DNA of 64,000 nucleotides, from contig JAQXYZ010000037.1 of the NCBI GenBank assembly GCA_029226935.1, forward strand, positions 24,105-88,104, in the 5' to 3' direction. The stretch comes from Bacillota bacterium (GTDB lineage Bacteria > Bacillota > Clostridia > Lachnospirales > Lachnospiraceae). The position numbers and the translations under genes are program-made. This document shows positions 9,837-17,535 of this stretch, in pieces (positions within the stretch are counted from its first letter, which is position 1; the number at the start of each line of letters is the position of its first letter). The notes beneath the pieces are model-generated. The model had not been told where the DNA came from. It saw only the letters and a list, made by a program, of their open reading frames with translations, and made no database searches.

Positions 9837-10211
9837 CTACCACCCATATCTTCCTACCTTCTGCTGATACGGGAACGCATTGCGATGCCATAGAAGCTGC
9901 TTACCGCAGACAGCGACCACATCATAGCGTACCTGCCTTTTATTTTCACATGGATGGGTCAGTCTGTAATAATCCGATACTCGGCATATCTTTTGCTGCT
10001 TCGCTGCATTCACAGCTTCCTCCGGCATTCCCGAAACCGAATTCTTTCTATACTTTACTTCAACAAATACCAGGCAGTCCTCATGAAGTCCTATCAAATC
10101 CACTTCCCCCTGTCTGCATCTGAAGTTTTGTTCCAGCAGAATGAACCCATTTTCCATCAGATACTTTGCTGCCTGTTCCTCGTATTTTTTTCCTTCTTCC
10201 CGTTGATTCAA
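9837..10211 (-). CDS. yraN: YraN family protein (endonuclease-fold, UPF0102)
   Basis: A small 124-residue protein with the restriction-endonuclease-like fold; the motif VFVEVKYRK holds the E-x-K catalytic pair. The role is not settled, but it is often linked to DNA uptake or repair. The start is the TTG at 10211: the frame has a stop just upstream and no ATG fits, while GGAG lies 8 bases before the TTG. The gap to the upstream ylqH-like gene is 14 bases, so the two are co-transcribed. Confidence 0.88.
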   Translation of the reverse strand: MNQREEGKKYEEQAAKYLMENGFILLEQNFRCRQGEVDLIGLHEDCLVFVEVKYRKNSVSGMPEEAVNAAKQQKICRVSDYYRLTHPCENKRQVRYDVVAVCGKQLLWHRNAFPYQQKVGRYGW

Positions 10212-10225
10212 TCCATTTTCTCCAT

Positions 10226-10516
10226 TTATTTTTTATGATCCATTTTGGCTTTAATTTTGTCCATGGCATCCACAAAAACAAGAATCTCTGCCACCACCTC
10301 ATATAACTCAGGTGGAATCATATCTCCAATATCCAAACGCGACAAGGTATCCGCCAGCTTGTCATCCCTGTGTACCGGTACATCTGCTTCCTGCGCTTTC
10401 TCAATAATCCGCTCTGCCAGCGCTCCTTTTCCGCTGGCAATGACCTTAGGCGCATCATCATCAGGATCATAAGAAAGGGCAACTGCCTGTTTCACTTTAT
10501 TCTTTTCTTCCTTCAT
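10226..10516 (-). CDS. FlhB C-terminal-like protein (EscU/YscU/HrcU family, YlqH-like)
   Basis: These 96 residues match the cytosolic C-terminal domain of FlhB, the switch protein of the flagellar export gate, without the membrane part. The region where FlhB carries its NPTH self-cleavage site reads DPDDDAP, so cleavage is not expected. It follows the FliK-like gene and lies near rnhB and rbgA, the same order as ylqF-rnhB-ylqG-ylqH in Bacillus subtilis. The function of these stand-alone proteins is not known. Confidence 0.85.
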   Translation of the reverse strand: MKEEKNKVKQAVALSYDPDDDAPKVIASGKGALAERIIEKAQEADVPVHRDDKLADTLSRLDIGDMIPPELYEVVAEILVFVDAMDKIKAKMDHKK

Positions 10517-10561
10517 CGTTCCTCCCCTTCTGCTCCTTTTCCACTATATCGAAAACATACA

Positions 10562-12193
10562 TTATGCTCTGGCATCAAAAGAATAGCCCGCCAGAACGGA
10601 TATGTTTTTGTCCTGTGACAAAATCTCCTCCATAACATTTGTGGTTCCTTCCCGGCTGATAAACTCTGCATTCATTGAGTATCCTCTATTCTCCAGACGT
10701 TCATTTAATATGTGAATATTCTGTGCAATCAGATCCAGTGCACTTTCATCCTGAAGGTAAAATTTTGTGGAAACCTTCTGATGATTTAAGGAGACATGAA
10801 CATCCATGCTTCCAAGATGCTCCATATCCAAATGTAGCAAAGCACTGACACTCCCATCCTTTTTCGCCAGACTTTTCCTGTTGGTGTATACAAATAATTC
10901 TCCGGTGGTATTATGTTCCTGCATCTTTAACGGCAATTGCACATAGGTAAATATATGATTCAACTGATTCATAAAATCGATGTTCCCATTTACATTGGAA
11001 ACCGCCTTAGCAAGAGGCGTATCCGGTTTTACCGTCTGCGACAGGACACTGTTTAAACGACTCATCTGACTGTTTAAGCGCTCATACAATTTGTCTACGC
11101 TGTGCTCCTGTGCCACTTCCTGCGGCTGTAAAAGCCATTGTCTGTTCATCTCATTTTTTAAAATATGCTTAAAAGGTTTCCCCTCAAGCAGTTTCCAAAG
11201 AGCTTCCTTGTCCGGCGCTGTTTCCTGCGTAAGCATTTTTGACACCTCATTTAAAAGCTCTCCTCCACTAATCTTTTGGGCAGCAACTGCGTTTAAAAGG
11301 CGCGCCGGTGCTCCTGCCTGCTTTAACTGCTCTGTCAGTATTTCCTGTTCTTCCGGCAGAAGGAGCTGTATATCTTTAGTTTCCTCCTCCACATGTTCCA
11401 AAGCCTGTTCTGGGGAAATTTGTTTTTCTGACGGCTCCCATATCTGTCCGGTATTTTCGAAAGTGATATCCTTAGGTGCGGACTCCGTCATGGGTTGTGC
11501 TTCAACCAACACATTTAAAACCTCTTTATAAAATTCGAATCCTTCCTGTAAATCTCCATTTTCCGCAATTTCCTGAAAACTCTGAGAAAATGCATCAACA
11601 ATATCTGAAAGGCTTTGTCCCAGCTGATGCTGATAATTTTTATATGCTTCAAATTGAAAAATGTTCTCTTCGGTAATTGGAAGCGAAAGGCGCTGCATCT
11701 GCACAAGCGTCTGAACATCTGTCTGCGGATTCGCATTCACATATCGGTTCATCTGATACAGAGACTGGCGGTCAATGGGCAGCCCTTCCTGCATCATTGC
11801 TTTGACCATTCCGGCTGTTATGTTATTTTCGGGAAGTCCGGCTGCTTTTAATGCCTTAGAGACGTTGGGATCCTGACTTAAGTTCTCAAAGAGTGGGCTT
11901 AAGACCACCTTAGATGCACCATTATTTTTGATTTGAAAGGTGAGAAGCTGACCGGGCTGTGCCGACATGTTTCCTTCAAGCTTTGCCTGTAGCAACTGAT
12001 TTTGTCCTAAAGAAATAAGAATATCATTGCCGTTTCTAAAAAGAACCTCTCCGGTAACTGCCTGTCCGGGAAGTTTTCCCAAAATGGCTTCCATTCCGTT
12101 TTTCAGTCCCTGTTCCAGAAAAGAAGTGCCCTCTGCTCCCATATTTTCCATGTAATTCTGATTAATCTGGCTAATAAAAGAGGAAAGTCTCAT
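10562..12193 (-). CDS. FliK-like (flagellar hook-length control type) protein, YlqG-like
   Basis: 543 residues. The C-terminal part (about 430-520, with LHLDMEHLGSMDVHVSL) resembles the Flg_hook domain of FliK; the N-terminal 130 residues form a conserved beta-rich region and the middle is Gln/Glu-rich and low in conservation. Start at the ATG at 12193, with AGGAG 5 bases upstream; an in-frame GTG two codons earlier would overlap the spacing region. It is paired with the FlhB-like gene 45 bases downstream and follows rnhB. No flagellar structural genes are near, so it may not act in the flagellum. Confidence 0.75.
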   Translation of the reverse strand: MRLSSFISQINQNYMENMGAEGTSFLEQGLKNGMEAILGKLPGQAVTGEVLFRNGNDILISLGQNQLLQAKLEGNMSAQPGQLLTFQIKNNGASKVVLSPLFENLSQDPNVSKALKAAGLPENNITAGMVKAMMQEGLPIDRQSLYQMNRYVNANPQTDVQTLVQMQRLSLPITEENIFQFEAYKNYQHQLGQSLSDIVDAFSQSFQEIAENGDLQEGFEFYKEVLNVLVEAQPMTESAPKDITFENTGQIWEPSEKQISPEQALEHVEEETKDIQLLLPEEQEILTEQLKQAGAPARLLNAVAAQKISGGELLNEVSKMLTQETAPDKEALWKLLEGKPFKHILKNEMNRQWLLQPQEVAQEHSVDKLYERLNSQMSRLNSVLSQTVKPDTPLAKAVSNVNGNIDFMNQLNHIFTYVQLPLKMQEHNTTGELFVYTNRKSLAKKDGSVSALLHLDMEHLGSMDVHVSLNHQKVSTKFYLQDESALDLIAQNIHILNERLENRGYSMNAEFISREGTTNVMEEILSQDKNISVLAGYSFDARA

Positions 12194-12220
12194 ATACACT
12201 CCTTTCTGTAAAAGATTGTA

Positions 12221-12979
12221 TTACAGGAAATTTTTGATAAAACTTTTTCTGTGAATCGGTGTAGGTCCAAATTTGCGCAGTGCATCTATATGCAGCTGTG
12301 CGCCATACCCTTTATTGGATGCAAATCCATATTCAGGATAAATTTCATCATACTTTACCATCAGTCGATCTCTTGTAACCTTGGCGATGATACTTGCTGC
12401 CGCAATAGAAATACTTTTTGCATCGCCCTTAATGATTGGTACTTGTTTTATTGCAACTCCGGGAATGTTTACTGCATCATTTAACAATAAATCCGGTGTC
12501 GGATGCAGCTTGCCGATTGCTTCCCGCATTGCCTCATAAGTTGCCTGAAGAATATTAATCTCATCAATTCTTTGCGGTGCTACAAATCCAAGTCCTGTTG
12601 AGACCGCTTTTTCCATAATGACCTCATATAGTTCTTCTCTCTTTTTTTCGGATAATTGCTTGGAATCATTAAGATATAAAATATCACAATCCTTGGGAAG
12701 AATGACTGCACCGGCAACAACCGGACCTGCCAGCGGTCCCCTCCCCACCTCATCAATACCACAGATATAGGAAAAAGAGCTGTATTGTTTTTCATATTCC
12801 TTCATCTTTTCCGTACGCGCAAGTTCCTTTTCGTAATCCTCAATCCTCTTTTTGGCCTTATTAACCAGCGTTGTCACTCCACTTCGCGGGTCATTTTCAT
12901 AGGTACTTATAAAGGCAGGCAGCTCATTCAAACTGGCTGCCTGTAAAATATTTTTAATCTCACCTGTCTTTTGTTCCAT
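12221..12979 (-). CDS. rnhB: Ribonuclease HII
   Basis: Cuts the RNA strand of RNA-DNA hybrids and removes single ribonucleotides from DNA. The motif ICGIDEVGRGPLAGPVV holds the first two catalytic acidic residues, and LLNDAV supplies another. Of 252 residues, about the first 70 are the N-terminal extension seen in Firmicute RNase HII. The position between rbgA/lepB and the ylqG-like gene is conserved in Firmicutes. AAGG lies 5 bases before the start. Confidence 0.95.
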   Translation of the reverse strand: MEQKTGEIKNILQAASLNELPAFISTYENDPRSGVTTLVNKAKKRIEDYEKELARTEKMKEYEKQYSSFSYICGIDEVGRGPLAGPVVAGAVILPKDCDILYLNDSKQLSEKKREELYEVIMEKAVSTGLGFVAPQRIDEINILQATYEAMREAIGKLHPTPDLLLNDAVNIPGVAIKQVPIIKGDAKSISIAAASIIAKVTRDRLMVKYDEIYPEYGFASNKGYGAQLHIDALRKFGPTPIHRKSFIKNFL

Positions 12980-13015
12980 CGTTACCTTCTTTGCTTTCCT
13001 TTCATCTGCTGCTTA

Positions 13016-13561
13016 TCACCGGTGCCTGATCATTCCGATCTTATTCAACGGCCAGATACGCACCCATGCCTTCCCAATCAATTCATCGCGATGAATATTT
13101 CCTACTGCCGGATCGCGGCTGTCGGAACTATTATTCCGATTATCGCCCATTACAAAGTATTCATCATCCCCCAATGTAACAGGTTCGTATGCCCGTCCGG
13201 GATTGGCAATCACTTCCTTGCCATAGGACTCCTTCAGCACCTCTCCATCAATAAAAATCTGTCCGCTCTCATCAATGTAAATTGTTTCTCCCGGAAGTGC
13301 GATAATTCTCTTAATATAAAATGTATTTTCCTCATATTGGAATGGAAATACAATAATATCAAAGCGCTGGGGTTCCTGAAAACGGTAGGAAATCTTGTCT
13401 ACAATCAGATTGTCTCCATCACTCAGCATAGGTTCCATAGAACTGCCAATAACCTGTGTCCTCTGTCCCACATAAGTTACTACAAGAAATGTCAGGACAA
13501 GAACAACCAGTAAATATATGCTTGTGCTAAGTAATTCTCTTAATTTTCTGCTCACTTCCAC
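13016..13561 (-). CDS. lepB: Type I signal peptidase (first copy)
   Basis: Membrane serine protease that removes signal peptides from exported proteins. One N-terminal helix (about residues 14-34) is followed by the catalytic Ser motif GSSMEPML, the Lys motif IKRIIALPGE and GDNRNNSSDSR. At 181 residues it is the short Gram-positive type. The start overlaps the end of rbgA by 10 bases, so translation may be coupled. A second, different copy lies on the other side of rbgA. Confidence 0.93.
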   Translation of the reverse strand: MEVSRKLRELLSTSIYLLVVLVLTFLVVTYVGQRTQVIGSSMEPMLSDGDNLIVDKISYRFQEPQRFDIIVFPFQYEENTFYIKRIIALPGETIYIDESGQIFIDGEVLKESYGKEVIANPGRAYEPVTLGDDEYFVMGDNRNNSSDSRDPAVGNIHRDELIGKAWVRIWPLNKIGMIRHR

Positions 13562-14403
13562 TCCTCCGGATGCTCTAATGTTATTCTTCCCAGTCTACCG
13601 CCTCTGAAATCTTCCAGTACAATCGCCGAAGCCCGCAGAATATCCGGTTGCTCACCTTTTTGATAGCAGCGCCTGCTTTCACATATTTCCTCCAGCGTTC
13701 GGAAAGCATCCCCTTCACCGTCAATATGATAACGCTCCTTCAGGCATTCAGGATATTCCTTCTGCAAGAAGGAAATAACTGCCACTGCAAGTTCATCCAC
13801 ATGAAGAATCTCATCATTGATGGAACCAATCATTGCAAGACGTTCTCCCACCTTCTGATTCTCAAATTTAGGCCATAGAATTCCGGGTGTGTCTAAAAGC
13901 TCCAGATTTTTGTTTAAACGAATCCACTGTTTTCCTTTCGTTACACCAGGTTTATTTCCGGTTTTGGCACATGCCTTTCCTGCAAAAGAATTGATAAATG
14001 TGGATTTCCCTACATTGGGAATGCCCGCAACCATTGCACGCACCGGACGATTTACAATACCGCGTTTTCTGTCTCTTTCAATCTTTTCCCGACAGGCTTC
14101 CTGTACCAAAGGCTGAATATTTTTGATGCCCGCACCGGATCTTGAATTAATTTCCTGTACAAAAAAACCTTTCTGCTTAAAGAATTCTGCCCATTGCAAA
14201 TTGTATTTAGGATCTGCCAGATCCGACTTGTTTAACAAAATAATCCTGAATTTATTTTTGCCTATCTCATCTATATCCGGATTTCTGCTGCTAACAGGAA
14301 CTCTTGCATCCACCAATTCAATAATCAGATCTATCAGCTTAGCATCCTCCTGCATCATCCTTTTCGCCTTGGTCATATGCCCCGGATACCATTGATAATT
14401 CAT
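13552..14403 (-). CDS. rbgA: Ribosome biogenesis GTPase RbgA (YlqF)
   Basis: Circularly permuted GTPase for a late step of 50S assembly. Motifs appear in the permuted order NKSDL (G4), GIPNVGKST (G1), DTPGI (G3), and the N-terminus has the typical YPGHMTKAKR. The start is placed at 14403 (MNYQWYPGHM) with AAGGAG upstream; the longer frame adds 22 residues that overlap the previous gene's end and do not fit the family. 283 residues is normal. It is flanked by two signal peptidase genes. Confidence 0.95.
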   Translation of the reverse strand: MNYQWYPGHMTKAKRMMQEDAKLIDLIIELVDARVPVSSRNPDIDEIGKNKFRIILLNKSDLADPKYNLQWAEFFKQKGFFVQEINSRSGAGIKNIQPLVQEACREKIERDRKRGIVNRPVRAMVAGIPNVGKSTFINSFAGKACAKTGNKPGVTKGKQWIRLNKNLELLDTPGILWPKFENQKVGERLAMIGSINDEILHVDELAVAVISFLQKEYPECLKERYHIDGEGDAFRTLEEICESRRCYQKGEQPDILRASAIVLEDFRGGRLGRITLEHPEEWK

Positions 14404-14420
14404 AATAATCAATACTCCTT

Positions 14421-15005
14421 TTACTTTACAAATCCCATTGTCTCTTCTTCGCATCCCATGTGAAACCATGCTTTGCCTGTAATATTATCACGGTTTACAG
14501 GTCCGATATTACCGGATCGGCTGTCTTCGCTCATGTTGCGGTTATCTCCCAAAACAAAATATTCATCGGTTCCCAATCTTATTTCTGTCTCAGCAATTCC
14601 TGCATCTGCAATCTTATCATAAGACTCATCTTCTTCCAATAATTCCCCATCAATATAAACATATCCACCTATGATCTGAACCTTTTCTCCCGGAAGTCCG
14701 ATGACCCGTTTGAGATAATAGTGTGAGTTGGTATTGCCATTAGGCAAAAAAGCAATGATATCTCCCCGCTTCGGAGAAAAAAGCTTATATGCAAACCGAT
14801 TAATCAAAACTTCCTGCCCATTATATAAAGATGGTGTCATGGAAACACCAATCATACTAATCTTCATTCCAAAAGAAAATACAATCACACATGCCAGTAA
14901 TATTGCTGCAAAGCAATAAAAAAGCGTGCTGAATATTTCATGTATCATCTCTTTACTTATTTTCTGTTTCTTCTCGTAAAAAGTCAATCCCTTACGCTTT
15001 GCCAT
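14421..15005 (-). CDS. lepB: Type I signal peptidase (second copy)
   Basis: 194 residues with a basic cytosolic N-terminus, a membrane helix (about residues 27-47), the Ser motif GVSMTPSL, the Lys motif LKRVIGLPGE and GDNRNMSEDSR. It differs clearly from the copy at 13016-13561, so the two are old paralogues. It begins after the rplS terminator, so it probably starts its own unit with rbgA (17-base gap), the other lepB and rnhB. Its substrate range relative to the other copy cannot be told from sequence. Confidence 0.93.
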   Translation of the reverse strand: MAKRKGLTFYEKKQKISKEMIHEIFSTLFYCFAAILLACVIVFSFGMKISMIGVSMTPSLYNGQEVLINRFAYKLFSPKRGDIIAFLPNGNTNSHYYLKRVIGLPGEKVQIIGGYVYIDGELLEEDESYDKIADAGIAETEIRLGTDEYFVLGDNRNMSEDSRSGNIGPVNRDNITGKAWFHMGCEEETMGFVK

Positions 15006-15083
15006 ACAATTATTCCTTACTCATTCTCAAGCACTGCTTTTGTTAAATTCCCATTATATTTTAGCATATCTGCATGCATAAGA

Positions 15084-15113
15084 AAAGGGCAATTGTCTTA
15101 CCAATTGCCCTTT
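15084..15113 (-). terminator. Terminator after rplS
   Basis: Perfect 12-base stem AAAGGGCAATTG / CAATTGCCCTTT with a 6-base loop, followed by TCTT on the minus strand, 19 bases past the rplS stop. It ends the ylxM-to-rplS operon. Confidence 0.88.
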
Positions 15114-15131
15114 GGTACCTGTCATATTCAA

Positions 15132-15476
15132 TTACTTAACTACTTCTTTTACCTTAGCCTTCTTACCAACGCGGTCTCTTAAGTAATTCAGTTTTGCTCT
15201 TCTTACTTTACCTTTGCGAACTACTTCAATTTTCTCTACGTTAGGAGAGTAAACAGGCCATGTCTTCTCAACGCCAACACCATTAGAAAACTTTCTTACT
15301 GTAAAGGTCTCTCTTGCACCGGTTCCCTGTCTCTTAAGTACAACACCTTCGAATACCTGAATTCTTTCACGATTTCCTTCTTTAATCTTACCGTAAACCT
15401 TAACAGTATCACCTACGCTAAAATCTGCAACTTCCTTTAATGCTTCGTTTTCAATGCTTTTAATAATTTCGCTCAT
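15132..15476 (-). CDS. rplS: 50S ribosomal protein L19
   Basis: 114-residue L19, a protein at the 30S-50S interface. It carries the conserved [20 protein letters not shown] and [19 protein letters not shown] segments (each typical of the family). It is the last gene of the operon ylxM-ffh-rpsP-khpA-rimM-trmD-rplS and is separated from trmD by 100 bases that fold into a leader. GGAGG lies 6 bases before the start, and a strong terminator follows. Confidence 0.97.
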   Translation of the reverse strand: MSEIIKSIENEALKEVADFSVGDTVKVYGKIKEGNRERIQVFEGVVLKRQGTGARETFTVRKFSNGVGVEKTWPVYSPNVEKIEVVRKGKVRRAKLNYLRDRVGKKAKVKEVVK

Positions 15477-15480
15477 CTTA

Positions 15481-15580
15481 AACCTCCATAAATTTGTAAA
15501 CTCATCAGATGTTCATAATACCCATGTAACAGAGGACCATCACAATTTCGCAACATTAGTAATTTATCATATCCTCTTAC
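15481..15580 (-). promoter_or_regulatory. Structured leader of rplS (candidate L19 autoregulatory leader)
   Basis: The gap between trmD and rplS is long for this operon and has paired arms: GTAAGAGGA at the trmD end and TCCTCTGTTAC about 36 bases later, enclosing an inner region, followed by ATGAACATC and the ribosome binding site. Firmicutes are known to have an L19 leader at this place. I infer that this is one, but I cannot match it to a covariance model by eye. The 5' arm includes the trmD stop codon. Confidence 0.45.
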
Positions 15581-16380
15581 AAAATGCAAGTATTTTTTTC
15601 AGATGCTGCCTTTTTCTTCTGTTCCTTCTTCCGCTGCCTTGCTTCTTTTTTTGCCTTCTTTATGAAATAATCCTGATTTTCCTCGACCCATTTTTCATAC
15701 AAATCACTTCTGGCTTTCCGGGTTCGTTCAAGGGATTGTTCCAGACGCCATTCCTCCACTTTCTTGTGATCTCCCGATAAGAGCACCTCCGGCACACGCT
15801 TTTCATGCCAGATCTCAGGTCGGGAGTATTGGGGATATTCCAGGAGATAGTTACTGAAGCTTTCACTTTCTCCTGATTCTTTGTTGCTTAAAACCCCCGG
15901 AACCATTCGCGATATGGCATCTATCATGACCATTGTCGGCAATTCTCCACCAGTCAGGACATAATCTCCGATAGAAACATAGTCGGTAACAATCTCCTCC
16001 AACACACGCTCATCAATTCCCTCATAATGACCACACAGGAAAATCAAGTTTTCTTCTTCTGCAAATTCCCTTGCCATAGACTGCCTAAAGGTCTTTCCCT
16101 GTGGTGTCAGGTAAATGACCCTTGGTTTCTTGCCTTTACCGGCATTAATCTTTTCCACAACAGCCTTCCATGCATCATAGACCGGCTGTGCCTGCATCAG
16201 CATTCCTGCACCGCCTCCGTAAGGATAATCGTCCACCTTTTTATGCTTATTGGTTGTATAGTCTCTGATATTGACTGCTTCCAGCGTAATAATATTCTTT
16301 GCCATGGCACGTCCGATAATGCTGGTATCAAGTCCTTGCAGAATCATTTCAGGGAACAGCGTAAGTACATGAAAATTCAT
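15577..16380 (-). CDS. trmD: tRNA (guanine-N1)-methyltransferase TrmD
   Basis: Methylates G37 of tRNAs with SAM and prevents frameshifting. The SPOUT knot motifs LCGHYEGIDERV and SIGDYVLTGGELP are present, and LTPQGKTFRQ precedes them. The protein has 267 residues; the last 25 are a lysine-rich tail beyond the usual end of about 240. It sits between rimM (18-base gap) and rplS in the standard order. Its stop codon lies inside the 5' arm of the rplS leader. Confidence 0.97.
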   Translation of the reverse strand: MNFHVLTLFPEMILQGLDTSIIGRAMAKNIITLEAVNIRDYTTNKHKKVDDYPYGGGAGMLMQAQPVYDAWKAVVEKINAGKGKKPRVIYLTPQGKTFRQSMAREFAEEENLIFLCGHYEGIDERVLEEIVTDYVSIGDYVLTGGELPTMVMIDAISRMVPGVLSNKESGESESFSNYLLEYPQYSRPEIWHEKRVPEVLLSGDHKKVEEWRLEQSLERTRKARSDLYEKWVEENQDYFIKKAKKEARQRKKEQKKKAASEKNTCIL

Positions 16381-16398
16381 CCTCTTTCTCCATCTTAT

Positions 16399-16908
16399 CT
16401 AATCAAGAAGTCCATCCAACAAATGAACCTTCATCTTGTTCTCATTTATATTGACATCCAGAATGCAATCTCTGATGGCGGGAATCAAAACTTCCTTCTC
16501 CTCTCCGGTCTTGATTACATACACATCATTGGCTCCGGTTTCTATTACATCCGTCAGAATCCCAGTAAAGCTTTCGTCTTCATTCTCCACCTGCATTCCT
16601 ATAAGATCTGCAATAAAATACTCGTCCTTTTTCAATTTTACTGCATTTTCTCTTGTTACAAAAAGGCTTTTTCCTTTATATTGTTCAATGTCATTAATGC
16701 TGTCATAACCTTTAAATTTCAAAATTGCAAACTGCTTAAAGAACTTTACATTTTCTATTTGAAGCGTTATCTGCTCCTTTCCGGTATCCAGCAACACTTC
16801 CTTTAATTTTTTGAACCTCCCCACATCATCTGTCGTGGGAAATACCTTAACCTCTCCCCGCACTCCGTGGGTGGAGGAAATAACACCTACCTGTAATAAA
16901 TTTTCCAT
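16399..16908 (-). CDS. rimM: 16S rRNA processing protein RimM
   Basis: Assists maturation of the 30S head domain and binds S19. The N-terminal RimM barrel opens with [19 protein letters not shown] and the C-terminal PRC barrel holds [15 protein letters not shown]. 169 residues is normal. The ribosome binding site AAGAGG lies directly at the end of the U-tract of an intrinsic terminator, so expression may depend on read-through. Confidence 0.95.
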   Translation of the reverse strand: MENLLQVGVISSTHGVRGEVKVFPTTDDVGRFKKLKEVLLDTGKEQITLQIENVKFFKQFAILKFKGYDSINDIEQYKGKSLFVTRENAVKLKKDEYFIADLIGMQVENEDESFTGILTDVIETGANDVYVIKTGEEKEVLIPAIRDCILDVNINENKMKVHLLDGLLD

Positions 16909-16924
16909 ATGATTCCTCTTAAAA

Positions 16925-16950
16925 AAGGATGTTCCCGAAAGAACATCCTT
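16925..16950 (-). terminator. Intercistronic terminator-like hairpin between khpA and rimM
   Basis: Perfect 10-base stem AAGGATGTTC / GAACATCCTT, 6-base loop, and a T-run on the minus strand, immediately before the rimM ribosome binding site. It looks like an attenuator that lowers rimM-trmD expression relative to rpsP-khpA. Confidence 0.75.
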
Positions 16951-16954
16951 CTTC

Positions 16955-17182
16955 TTAGACGATTTCCACGTCCACTTTCTGATTTTCTTTGGATGATGCT
17001 GCTTTCACAACAGAGCGGATTGCTTTTGCAATTCTCCCCTGCTTTCCGATAACTTTTCCCATATCTGAAGCAGCGACATGAAGTTCAATGGTAATGTGCT
17101 TACCTTCTTCCTTCTGGGTAACAACAACCTCATCCGGATGCTCAACAAGTGCCTTTGCAATAACTTCAACTAATTCCTTCAT
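16955..17182 (-). CDS. khpA: KH-domain RNA-binding protein KhpA
   Basis: 75 residues made up of one KH domain with the GxxG loop in [15 protein letters not shown]. In Firmicutes KhpA works with KhpB (Jag) to bind RNAs and affects cell division and elongation. It lies in its standard place between rpsP (30-base gap) and rimM. It has a good ribosome binding site and is followed by a terminator-like hairpin. Confidence 0.95.
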   Translation of the reverse strand: MKELVEVIAKALVEHPDEVVVTQKEEGKHITIELHVAASDMGKVIGKQGRIAKAIRSVVKAASSKENQKVDVEIV

Positions 17183-17212
17183 AGTCCACCTCCAAAAGGG
17201 CTGTCAACAAAC

Positions 17213-17458
17213 TTACTTTTCAATGCCTGCCTGCTTGAAAATCTTGCTGACAACTTCTGTAGGCTGTGCACCATTTGCAAGCCACTTCTTAGCCAGTTCC
17301 TCATTTACATTGAAGGTACTGGGATCTGTGTTAGGATCATAAGTTCCGATTTCTTCGATACATCTTCCGTCTCTGGGAGATCTGGAGTCTGCAACAACGA
17401 TTCTATAGAAAGGAGCTTTCTTCTGACCCATTCTTCTCAATCTGATTTTTACTGCCAT
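17213..17458 (-). CDS. rpsP: 30S ribosomal protein S16
   Basis: 81-residue S16 beginning [11 protein letters not shown] with the conserved [17 protein letters not shown]. The start at 17458 has GGAGG 8 bases upstream; an in-frame GTG three codons earlier lies too close to it. The protein stabilises the 5' domain of 16S rRNA. It follows ffh after 77 bases that are AT-rich, with a possible minus-strand TATAAT but no convincing -35. Confidence 0.97.
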   Translation of the reverse strand: MAVKIRLRRMGQKKAPFYRIVVADSRSPRDGRCIEEIGTYDPNTDPSTFNVNEELAKKWLANGAQPTEVVSKIFKQAGIEK

Positions 17459-17535
17459 CTTTTTCACCTCCGTGATTTTGTAAATTATATATTTTGAAAA
17501 GAAACAAAGCCTTTAAGAGCTGTTTCTGATTTCAA

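Noticed and set aside
16027..16806. A 259-codon plus-strand open frame opposite trmD and rimM.
   Set aside because: It spans two real genes and the gap between them, without a ribosome binding site or recognisable motif.
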